Shown: in pieces, positions 1-7,913 of the stretch
How positions within the stretch are numbered: position 1 is the stretch's first letter
How the letters are laid out: the number at the start of each line of letters is the position of its first letter
Assembly (NCBI GenBank): GCA_030374765.1
Contig: JARGXX010000016.1
Span: 1 to 64,000 of the forward strand
Origin: Agarophyton chilense
Taxonomy: Eukaryota > Rhodophyta > Florideophyceae > Gracilariales > Gracilariaceae
Reading direction: 5' to 3'
Length of the DNA stretch: 64,000 nucleotides
Made by a program: the position numbers and the translations under genes
Notes under the pieces: generated by a model
Told to the model about the DNA's origin: nothing
Databases searched by the model: none
What the model saw: the letters and a program-made list of their open reading frames with translations, nothing else

Positions 1-264
1 TCAAACTCCTCAGCATACTCATCCTTCACCATGTTCCAGGCAACCCTCAATATGTCCTCAACAGCCAGTGGCAGAAACCTCTCAAACAGCGTCGAGAACA
101 AAAGTTGCCTTTGGCCTCCCCGCCCAACGTCTCTATCCATCGTGGTCACCACACATCCAATCCATGCATCAAGTCGCACAAGATGCATCACCGTCCCATC
201 CACATACTGCCTTTCTCCATTTCTGTGACTCTCTACCGCATAGCCATAAACTCCTCCAACACTT
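1..264 (-). other. open coding-like stretch running off the window edge
   Basis: On the minus strand a frame different from that of 265-801 is open from about 255 to the window edge and reads like protein (for example YVDGTVMHLVRLDAWIG and RQLLFSTLFERFLPLAV). It is probably a downstream part of the same gene as the minus-strand ORFs up to 2409, reached through an intron or a frame break. The product is not recognised. The gene continues outside the window, so its end cannot be given. Confidence 0.35.
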
Positions 265-801
265 TCAACGACACCTGATTTCGAAAATACATATCTGCCT
301 CACCAAAGTCCTCCAAGTTCTCAGACACCTTCGATCCAGAATAAGTAATATCTTCAATCGCACTCGTTCTCCACGCACACAGTTTACCTCTCCCATCCCC
401 CTCGACCCCATCAACTTCTCCTGCGCCTCCTCAATCTGCTTCTCCAACTCCGCCCAAAGCTCCGTCCCTTCAGTCACCTTAGCTCGTTTCGCGATCAAAT
501 CATATCCAAGCATGCAAAACAGCTTATCACGCGCTGCTCGCTTCCGCACCCCAACCACATCGCTCAATTTCTGCTTCGTCCTCTGTCTCAAGCACCTATC
601 CGCACTTACATTTTCCACGCACTCCTCTCTCCTCCCCGCTTCCCTTATCGATTCCCATTTCTCTCCCATTAACTCAGTCTCTACCACGTGCTTCAACAAC
701 AAATGGCTCCCGCCCTCTGTCGACGGCGTATACGGTCTCATCTCATATGCAACCTCAATTGGACATCTCGGAACCATTTCCTTCTCTACCACCACAAACA
801 T
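265..801 (-). CDS. hypothetical protein fragment, third ORF of a broken or spliced minus-strand gene
   Basis: 178 aa, charged and mostly helical, with an acidic helix (ELWAELEKQIEEAQEKL) near residues 115-135. It lies in the same frame as the ORFs at 844-1872 and 1876-2409, so the three look like pieces of one gene interrupted by stops or carrying short introns. Near its 3' end another frame gives a more protein-like continuation, which suggests the gene is decaying. No known domain was recognised. It shares orientation with the methyltransferase-SET gene upstream of it and may belong to the same accessory block. Confidence 0.35.
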   Translation of the reverse strand: MFVVVEKEMVPRCPIEVAYEMRPYTPSTEGGSHLLLKHVVETELMGEKWESIREAGRREECVENVSADRCLRQRTKQKLSDVVGVRKRAARDKLFCMLGYDLIAKRAKVTEGTELWAELEKQIEEAQEKLMGSRGMGEVNCVRGERVRLKILLILDRRCLRTWRTLVRQICIFEIRCR

Positions 802-843
802 ACTTTCCTTCCTACTCTCCCCAACCGCCTCACTTCTATTCTT

Positions 844-1872
844 CTAGCTTCGACCCACATTCTCGGTATCGAAGCAAAGTTCCGATGCCTCCAGTTTTGC
901 ATAATGAAGAATCCTATCATGCATACGACGTGCAAATCCATAAAAGCATTCCTGCACTCCAATGACATGCTTTCGTCGCCGCGTCACGCCTCCCTCCCCC
1001 CTCCCTTCCCCAGCGATTCTACCTTTCAACGCCTCCCTCAAACTCTCAATCAGCACATTCTGCTGCTTCATTTCCTCCCTCGCCCGATCCAGCTCCGTTT
1101 GGGTCATTTTCAAACTCACCATCACACTGTAGCTGTCTTCCTTCATACTTCCCATTTGTCCCTTCACCACATTCATCTTCTCAATTAGCATCGACCGCGG
1201 CAACAAACCTATGTCATCATCATTTGCTTCATCTTCCACTATACGGACGGCGTTCTCCACGACATTTAAATTCGCATTCTCCCCGTTATCATTATTCCTT
1301 GTGAATACAATGTTTCTCCTTACTCGCATACCTTCCGGCGTCCTTCGCCTTGAGTTCACCTCAAACCCTTCAACTCCCAAACCCACCTCTCTCCTCGGTG
1401 GCAAACGCTCTACATCTTCTCTCTGATGAGAAAAAACAGCTGCTCTTCCATCGCCTTCCTCCCCTGAACCACGTGTTCTCCCTCCAGCAAACCCCCTTCT
1501 CCCCCCCTCACTCACATGCACTTCTCTGCTTTCCGTTCCGTCTATCGCTCTTCTTCCTGTAACTCGAACACTACCCATTCTTTCCCTTGCACGCTCTCTC
1601 CTTTCTTCCACGTAATCTAAGTTCGCCCCCTCCCATCTTTCCGCCTGTTCCCCCGCGGTAACTCCAACACTCTCTCCTTCTGTTCTCTCTCGAACGACTC
1701 TTGCGCCCGCGATTAGACCACTACTGGGTCCACCTATTCTACCCTCCCCACCACGGCTACTGTCTATTCTCCCTTTCTGTATCTCATCATCACCGTCCTC
1801 TTCCCTCATACCCGTAAACGATGCCCCTGCTTCTTCAACGCCTCTGAGGCGGGATCCACGTTCTCCGATCAT
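844..1872 (-). CDS. hypothetical coiled-coil protein fragment
   Basis: 342 aa. The first ~180 residues are low-complexity, rich in Gly, Arg and Glu. Residues ~225-285 form a clear coiled coil (IEKMNVVKGQMGSM, then TELDRAREEMKQQNVLIESL). A basic stretch (RRRKHVIG) and a conserved-looking tail (FYGFARRMHDRILHYAK) follow. It directly follows the ORF at 1876-2409 in the same frame, so the two probably formed one protein with a basic N-terminus and a central coiled coil. That layout suits a structural DNA- or chromatin-associated protein, but no family is recognised and this role is inference. Confidence 0.4.
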   Translation of the reverse strand: MIGERGSRLRGVEEAGASFTGMREEDGDDEIQKGRIDSSRGGEGRIGGPSSGLIAGARVVRERTEGESVGVTAGEQAERWEGANLDYVEERRERARERMGSVRVTGRRAIDGTESREVHVSEGGRRGFAGGRTRGSGEEGDGRAAVFSHQREDVERLPPRREVGLGVEGFEVNSRRRTPEGMRVRRNIVFTRNNDNGENANLNVVENAVRIVEDEANDDDIGLLPRSMLIEKMNVVKGQMGSMKEDSYSVMVSLKMTQTELDRAREEMKQQNVLIESLREALKGRIAGEGRGEGGVTRRRKHVIGVQECFYGFARRMHDRILHYAKLEASELCFDTENVGRS

Positions 1873-1875
1873 TCT

Positions 1876-2409
1876 CTATCCCTCCTTACACCCCTTCGTC
1901 CTCTCATTCGGAATCTCTTCACCTCCTTCAGGCGCAGAGCATAGATTTACCGGCTCCACATCAGCTGAAGACGTGAGTACAGCACTTAGAGTCCGCTCGG
2001 ATGCATCCCCTCTCCTTGTCCTCCCTGGAGCTCTGCTCGCCCTCCCCCGCAATCCACTTCTAGGTACACGCGTGCGGTTGCTTCGCACGCCATCCCGTTT
2101 TCCATCGCCGCTCCGCACCATCTCTCCGGTAGGCGACGTGATTTGCTCCGTACGCGACGTGATTTGCTCCGCACTCTCCTCCGTCACCGTCTCCTTTGCG
2201 CGAACAGCCTTTCCTTTGCCCCCACTCGCCTCTCCTTCCCCACCATCTTGCCTTGATCTACCTCTCAGGCGCACGCCTCCCTTCTCTCCACTCGCGCCCT
2301 GGAGCCTACGCCCCTTGTCCCTTCGGCCCTCCGCATCCCCTCCATGCCGCCGTGATTTTGTACCGCGCCCGCTAGTGTTCTCGCTTCTCGATTTGCGCTT
2401 CGGAGCCAT
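1876..2409 (-). CDS. basic low-complexity protein, N-terminal part of the minus-strand gene
   Basis: 177 aa starting MAPKRKSRSENTSGRGTKSR. It is very rich in Arg, Lys, Gly and Ser, and the KRK/SRR clusters resemble nuclear localisation or DNA-contacting tails. A short tandem duplication (AEQITSR/TEQITSP, ~2130-2175) lies inside. The ORF is followed in the same frame by the coiled-coil ORF 844-1872. The start ATG at 2409 lies 325 bp downstream of the end of the methyltransferase-SET gene on the same strand. There is no recognisable domain. Composition suggests a nuclear protein. Confidence 0.4.
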   Translation of the reverse strand: MAPKRKSRSENTSGRGTKSRRHGGDAEGRRDKGRRLQGASGEKGGVRLRGRSRQDGGEGEASGGKGKAVRAKETVTEESAEQITSRTEQITSPTGEMVRSGDGKRDGVRSNRTRVPRSGLRGRASRAPGRTRRGDASERTLSAVLTSSADVEPVNLCSAPEGGEEIPNERTKGCKEG

Positions 2410-2733
2410 GGTTGAAGAGAGAGAGAGCGATCATGGTATGGTCTTCCACGCGTTGCAATGCGATGGATGGGAGAGAAGCTTCGAAACATTCTGCTTCCAA
2501 AAATATACCTCCACCCTTTTCGTGTTCTCAGAAAACCCCCAAACTTTTCAGATATTTTAAATATGCGCTCGAACGCACCAGATATTGGGAAAGTATTCTC
2601 CTTCGGTGTACATGACTTTCCTTTAGCATATGTACTACGTCACGCTTTGACGTTATATGTAGCGACAAACATAGTAAAAGCCCACAATATCTGGTACACT
2701 ACGATGAAGTAAAGTAACAAAAGCGATGCACTT

Positions 2734-5700
2734 TTAATCGATTACTACGACTGGCGTGTTATTTATACTCCAGATATACTGTGTCCCATAATCTGCGAAC
2801 AGCTCCTCTCCTATTTCTATATCTCGAATTGTTTGCACAGAAAGCAATCTATAGTCTCTCAACTGAAATGGGGTCCGCCCCGTCCCCGGAGTTCTGATGA
2901 CCCGAACATTTGCAGTTCGGCGTCTCATTAACCCGTCTTCAACCGCATTCCTGTCTCTATCCCCTTCCACATACTTGAGGTCGTTAGTTGTTCCCCCCAA
3001 GAAAAATGGAGCAGGGACAACCCACACCGGAATAAGAGACACCCCATTAAATCTTCCTGGTAGCTTGTGAAACACTTCCCCTCGGACGCTTATCTCCATC
3101 GCGTACTGCCGAAAACGATCAGCAGTCGCTTTCAATAGCCCCCCTCCGTATGCCTTATGAACTTCCTTCCGCTTTGAAAGATTATGGTACACCAAAGTCC
3201 CGTAAAAGTAACAAACAGTCTCACCTTGTATCACCCGGCGTGTTGTATACACACCAACTCCAGCATTCGGGTGCCTTATCGTCGACTTTGCAATCCGACA
3301 ACCACATACTGTCGCCTCCACTGCCAGAATAGCATTCCAATCCAACAGTGACATCTTCCCTTGAAAACTTGTTGGCCACTCATACAGCGCCTGCCGTCGC
3401 CCAATCTCCGGTATATTCTTATCCTGCCACATGCAGGAGAGAAAATCCACGATATGGGGTGGAAACATCTGATGCTCGGGAAATCCGGTAGGTGTTTCCC
3501 AGGACTTCGAACGCTTTATGACGACGTCCGGAAACAAGCATGTCACTCGAGTCACAGAGTTCCGAACATCTTGCGTTATATGAATGTCCGTCTCGTTGTT
3601 CCGCATGCATGACGCAAATTTCACTGTAGCGGCGTGCTTCGCATAAGCAAAGCACTGCGGATCTGGCTCACACCCTAGAAACTGACGGTGCTTTTCCAGT
3701 TCCATGCATGCCATGGCCGTTGAAAATGTTCCGGCGAAGAGGTCCACCACTATGTCTCCCGGCTGAGAAAACCTGCTGATGAGCTCCTTCAGCAAAGCGC
3801 GTGACTTCTGTTCCGCCCGCACTTTCTGATACGTAACTGCTCCTTTGGCATTCTTCCTTCTCCATAGAAGTGATTCACCATTCGACATAGGAGGCACTTG
3901 GTCAATCACGCTATGGTAACCCGGATATCGCGATGGTACATAGCTGAAGATCTCATAGTTCACCATGCCATGTTGTTCGGCGTAGGACAACCCGCTGCGA
4001 ACTCCATGAATGGCGTACTCTGTTCCGGGAAACAGGGAGCACGAACTACGTCCGGGATTACGCATCGGATTGCCTTGAGAGCGAATGAAGTGCAGCTGGA
4101 CCTTGTCCACGACAAACGACCTGCTCTTCTGTCCATTCTCATCCTTTGCACCAGTTCGACCCAACACTTCTTTCCATTCGTTCACCTGCTCAATCGCGCA
4201 GAATATAACGAAATGCCCTTCTGGACGCAGAAGTTTAGAGATGAGCTTCGCCGTCTTCACCATGTCTTGCCGGTTAAGAACGTCGTACCAGCTGTTTTTC
4301 CTGTTCTTCTTCGCACGTATATTATACGGCGGGTCCGTGAGAACCAACTGCACTTTCCCTATCGGAGAGACCCCATTGCTGCGCAATGTCTCGTCAATCT
4401 CCACCAGGTTCTCGAAAGTACAATTGTACATTCGACAGTGCTTATCCATCTCCGACTCGCACTTTTGGAGAGACATTATATCATCCAGAGAGGTAAGGTC
4501 GTGAGGCGGCAGAATATCCACCGTCTCAGATTCGACCGACCTTGGTCCAGCTGTGGAAGAATGCTGACCAACACCAATGTTCTCTTCATCATTCCCGGTC
4601 CCACCCTCCACTCTCTCTCCACCCTCCACCGCCGGAGCCTCCGAATCTTTCTCAGGGGGTACAACTTCTATCTCGTCTTCTTCCATAACCATAGTAGGTT
4701 CCGCCTTAGTCGCAGCCACTACTTCCACCTCCACACTCCCTCGCAGCTTTAGTGGCGATATGTATTCCGAGATGGTAGAGATAAGAGAGTTCGAGAAGCA
4801 GTCGAATCTCTCCGCAAACACTCTAGGCAAAGTGTATGTAAACGGTTTTAGAACGTCCCATCTTTCCGGAGCTGATATAGAGTAAAGCTGCTCATTCACC
4901 ACCACTTTGTGCAGGTCAGCAAGAAACTCTTTGGCCAACATACGAAGTGGAGTGTCAACATACTCCGGCAGGTTCCACGCCCATGGGACGACATCCTCCT
5001 CCAATAAAGTACGGTTTCTACCAGGAAGGAGTCGTTGGGCCATGTCCTTGTTAGAGAACCCATCCCTTCTGTTTCCGATTGCCTGGAACTGCATATCAGA
5101 ATATCGTAGATGGATAAAGGGCAAAACCATGAATTCCACGCCAGGGAATCCCAAATACTGGGCGAAACTGTCCCACGCGTTATTGACGAGCTGCACACCA
5201 AAGCCCACACGCTGAGCTACTGGTTTGTCATAAATCGCCACCTTCGAAAATGGCGTATCGTAGGTTCTGTCCCGCTTTCTTCGCTTACGGGAGACTCTTG
5301 TCTTCTCCATAGAGACCGACTGAATACAAATGAGGAACAGCAACCTCTGGAACATTGTCGGGAAGTCGGTCGCGAATGAAGCCCGGCTTTTGCTCGCCTT
5401 CTTTCGGGTTGTATCCAGACCTTTGAAGAACTCTGTCAAAGTGACATTCTTCGGGATGCCCTTGAACTCCACCGCTTCGTACGCGTTCCAAAAGTCCCTC
5501 ACGCGCCTATCTGGGTCCCCATCCCTTATATCCAGCAACCTCGCCGAGAAATAATTCTGACAGTTCGAGCCCCTCATTCCTACAACTCGGAGCTCATCTT
5601 CTGTGTAATTGGTGTGGTCGGGACCTAGGAGAGTATAAAAAAACTTCGCAGTCTCCGGTAGGATGTGGCGATTGGCAATTGCGAAATCGATGAATGCAGT

Positions 5701-5865
5701 GTGCCCCACTTTTCGCGGCTCATCTTCCTCCCACCTCGTTGATGCGTAACGATCACGCAAATCCAGACACGCCCTGATAACTTCATCCCCCGTACCAAAC
5801 AGTTTACCCGTTTCGAAGGTGTCTGCCGCAGGCGATGAAGAAATTCTCGTGGGTTCTGAAGCCAT
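2734..5865 (-). CDS. DNA methyltransferase-SET domain fusion protein
   Basis: 1043 aa, unspliced. Residues 1-370 are an unassigned helical region. Residues ~385-475 are an acidic linker. A methyltransferase domain of the N6_N4_Mtase type follows. Its catalytic DPPY (511-514) comes before the SAM-binding DLFAG (708-712), the order of the beta class of adenine-N6/cytosine-N4 DNA methyltransferases. A SET domain fills the C-terminus (~855-1035), with G869-V-G871 in the SAM loop and EELFADYG ending at Gly1027. The usual NHS-x-x-PN segment is not obvious (nearest: LGGTTNDLKY), so SET activity is uncertain. Such a protein could modify DNA and a protein such as a histone. It is divergent from the ParB-dioxygenase gene across the palindrome at 6040-6725. 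The reading frame is whole. DNA specificity cannot be read from sequence. Confidence 0.8.
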   Translation of the reverse strand: MASEPTRISSSPAADTFETGKLFGTGDEVIRACLDLRDRYASTRWEEDEPRKVGHTAFIDFAIANRHILPETAKFFYTLLGPDHTNYTEDELRVVGMRGSNCQNYFSARLLDIRDGDPDRRVRDFWNAYEAVEFKGIPKNVTLTEFFKGLDTTRKKASKSRASFATDFPTMFQRLLFLICIQSVSMEKTRVSRKRRKRDRTYDTPFSKVAIYDKPVAQRVGFGVQLVNNAWDSFAQYLGFPGVEFMVLPFIHLRYSDMQFQAIGNRRDGFSNKDMAQRLLPGRNRTLLEEDVVPWAWNLPEYVDTPLRMLAKEFLADLHKVVVNEQLYSISAPERWDVLKPFTYTLPRVFAERFDCFSNSLISTISEYISPLKLRGSVEVEVVAATKAEPTMVMEEDEIEVVPPEKDSEAPAVEGGERVEGGTGNDEENIGVGQHSSTAGPRSVESETVDILPPHDLTSLDDIMSLQKCESEMDKHCRMYNCTFENLVEIDETLRSNGVSPIGKVQLVLTDPPYNIRAKKNRKNSWYDVLNRQDMVKTAKLISKLLRPEGHFVIFCAIEQVNEWKEVLGRTGAKDENGQKSRSFVVDKVQLHFIRSQGNPMRNPGRSSCSLFPGTEYAIHGVRSGLSYAEQHGMVNYEIFSYVPSRYPGYHSVIDQVPPMSNGESLLWRRKNAKGAVTYQKVRAEQKSRALLKELISRFSQPGDIVVDLFAGTFSTAMACMELEKHRQFLGCEPDPQCFAYAKHAATVKFASCMRNNETDIHITQDVRNSVTRVTCLFPDVVIKRSKSWETPTGFPEHQMFPPHIVDFLSCMWQDKNIPEIGRRQALYEWPTSFQGKMSLLDWNAILAVEATVCGCRIAKSTIRHPNAGVGVYTTRRVIQGETVCYFYGTLVYHNLSKRKEVHKAYGGGLLKATADRFRQYAMEISVRGEVFHKLPGRFNGVSLIPVWVVPAPFFLGGTTNDLKYVEGDRDRNAVEDGLMRRRTANVRVIRTPGTGRTPFQLRDYRLLSVQTIRDIEIGEELFADYGTQYIWSINNTPVVVID

Positions 5866-5927
5866 TTATGTACATGTTCAAACAACCTCACGGGCAGTCG
5901 TCACGAGAGCCTGAGTGAAAGAGAGCA

Positions 5928-5960
5928 GCGGGTGCGGGTGGGTGCGGGTGGGTACGGAAA
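5928..5960. repeat. G-rich 10-bp tandem repeat
   Basis: Short tandem run of GGGTGCGGGT-like units just upstream of the methyltransferase-SET start, between the gene and the palindrome. It could be a promoter-proximal element or simple-sequence slippage. Confidence 0.6.
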
Positions 5961-6039
5961 GATTGTGAGTACGGTTGAGGAGCGCGCACGGAAGAACGGT
6001 TGTTGCGGAACGACTTCGCAGCTATCCTGGTTGCATTCT

Positions 6040-6725
6040 GTCGGCCGTCAGAGGTGCGCTCCGACTTCATCGGGGGTCCCGATGAAGTCCCCGCGCACCT
6101 CTGTCGACCGTCATAAAACATATAGTTTTGTAATTTTTAGGACGCCCAGGTGTACACGGTGCATTCTGTCGGCCGACAGAGGTGCGCGGGGACTTCATCG
6201 GGACCCCCGATGAGGTTGGAGCGCACCTCTGTTGGCCGACAGTCGACCAACATCTCAGAAACGCATCATGCGTGATGTTATGGCGTATTTGTCGGCCGAC
6301 AGGGGTGCCCTGCGACTTCATCGGTCCACCTATGAAGTCGCAGGACACCTTTGTCGGCAGACAATTCACCAAAATGTTGTAGGGACACCATTCGGGCCAT
6401 TTATGGGCCGCCAGGGGGTGTGCTGCGACTTCATCAGTGGATCGACGAAGTCGCAGCACCCCCCTGGCGGCCGACAAATACGCCATAACATCACGCATGA
6501 TGCGTTTCTGAGATGTTGGTCGACTGTTGGCCGACAGAGGTGCGCTCTGACTTCATCGGGGGTCCCGATGAAGTCCCTGCGCACCTCTGTCGGCCGACAG
6601 AGTGCACCGTGTACACCTGAGCGTTCCAAAAATTACAAAATTATATGTATTATGTCGGCCGAAAGAGGTGCGCGGGGACTTATCGGGACCCCCGATGAAG
6701 TCGGAGCGCATCTCTGTCGGCCGTC
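6040..6725. repeat. hierarchical palindrome of six ~72-bp hairpin units
   Basis: Six units lie at 6040-6112, 6169-6241, 6291-6362, 6404-6475, 6526-6598 and 6654-6725. Each is itself an inverted repeat: an outer GTCGGCCGAC, an AGAGGTGCGC arm, a GACTTCATCGGG inner arm, a ~3-base centre, then the mirror image. The units are paired 1-6, 2-5 and 3-4 about position ~6383, and the spacers are mirrored as well (6113-6168 with 6599-6653; 6242-6290 with 6476-6525). The result is a ~686-bp palindrome with a ~41-bp unique centre. It occupies the intergenic space of the divergent methyltransferase-SET and ParB-dioxygenase genes. It may be a binding platform, a replication or partition site, a foldback transposon, or nested MITE-like insertions. 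Confidence 0.9.
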
Positions 6726-6817
6726 AGGATATTTTTAATTTTTTAATTTTATTTTCTTGTATCGCCTACCAAGCCAATAGGCGTGTTTGCGATGGAAAGA
6801 GACAAGGAGTTTCTTTA

Positions 6818-6872
6818 GTTTGAAACTAAGCGGACGTAGCTCAGGTTGAAACTAAGCGGACGTAGTTCAGGC
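6818..6872. repeat. two tandem copies of a ~26-bp motif
   Basis: Two adjacent copies of a ~26-bp unit containing GAAACTAAGCGGACGTAG lie ~150 bp upstream of the plus-strand ORF at 7017. Position suggests a promoter element for the ParB-dioxygenase gene. This is inference. Confidence 0.6.
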
Positions 6873-7016
6873 TGATTGCAACAAACTGCTCTCGGGAGTG
6901 TTCCGGATAGTCGCCACCAAAGGAGCTCGATCTAATACGTCTTAGTCTGTATACCATAAAAGGCTCAAAGCGCTCTGCGACCATTTGCAACCTCGACCGA
7001 CTACGATCCGATTCAA

Positions 7017-7856
7017 ATGATGACTCGAGGCAAAGCGAAAGCGAGGGGTACTCCGCGGGGTACTCCACGCGCCACTCCGCGAAAAGCTACATCGGGAAAC
7101 AATCTGGCTGGTGGGGATAGGGTGGCGTTGTTCCTGGCGGATGGGACATGGAAGAAGAAGGGTACTATGGTTGGCGCTGCGGAGTTGAGAGGTGTTGGGG
7201 GCAGTGGAGCGGCCGGGAAGGCGCTTTGCAGAGCGATGCATGGCCATTCGTTGCGCGAGTCTGCGAAGCCGGGAGAGGACTTGATGGCCATCTGGAGAAC
7301 TGAAATTAAGGAGGAGATCAACTCCAAGTATCCGTACTCCTTCAAGGGAGCAGAGGAGCCACCGGAGTTGCTGAAGGATATTGTGTCGGCAGGTATATAC
7401 ACATGGGATACCTCGATGATGACACGCGTCTCCTCTGTGCTGACTCCAAGGCCTCCTCGGCCGGAGACTCCCAAAAAACCAACCCCCTCGAAGGAGTATG
7501 CTACGCCTTTGAGGGGGAAGAGGGCACAGCCAACAACAGTGCCGCCGGCCATGAAGCAACCCGTTAAGCCGAAAAAGAGGGTGACGATAGTGGATGATTC
7601 TGATGAAGATGTTGTGGAGGTGGGGTCAGCGGTGAATGTACGCGGGGATTCGCACACCGGTTCCGAGTTGGAGTTGTTCGATGACGGCGATGCCGTTCCT
7701 TCGCAGGAAGTGGATAGGACTCTCGTGGAAAAGAAGATCTCTGTTTCAGACTATGACCAGTGCCGCTTGATTGTGGACATAGATGACATACAAATCCCCA
7801 AGAAGACTGTCAGAAGTGTGAATGCGGAACACAAGGCGGCGACGATGGCAAAGTGA
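7017..7856 (+). CDS. basic N-terminal leader of the ParB-like/dioxygenase protein
   Basis: 279 aa from two adjacent ATGs (7017, 7020). It begins with a basic repeat (GTPRGTPRATPRKATS) of the kind that contacts DNA or carries a nuclear signal. A folded-looking region covers ~40-125, then a Pro-rich linker and a KPKKR cluster. Its last ~35 residues (LIVDIDDIQIPKKTVRSVN, then EHKAATMAK) look like the first strand and helix of a ParB/Srx-type domain. The remainder of that domain, DGHHR, lies in the next ORF in the same frame only 57 bp on. The two ORFs are therefore probably one gene. Read-through, a short intron or a broken copy cannot be told apart here. Confidence 0.6.
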   Translation: MMTRGKAKARGTPRGTPRATPRKATSGNNLAGGDRVALFLADGTWKKKGTMVGAAELRGVGGSGAAGKALCRAMHGHSLRESAKPGEDLMAIWRTEIKEEINSKYPYSFKGAEEPPELLKDIVSAGIYTWDTSMMTRVSSVLTPRPPRPETPKKPTPSKEYATPLRGKRAQPTTVPPAMKQPVKPKKRVTIVDDSDEDVVEVGSAVNVRGDSHTGSELELFDDGDAVPSQEVDRTLVEKKISVSDYDQCRLIVDIDDIQIPKKTVRSVNAEHKAATMAK

Positions 7857-7913
7857 AAAACGTTTGGCTGGCTTGCGTCGGCAGGGTCGATTGCTGTTGC
7901 CATCGTCGGGGGA

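Noticed and set aside
6040-6725. CRISPR-like repeat array
   Set aside because: Repeats are palindromic and mirror-paired, spacers are mirrored rather than unique, no cas genes, eukaryotic context.
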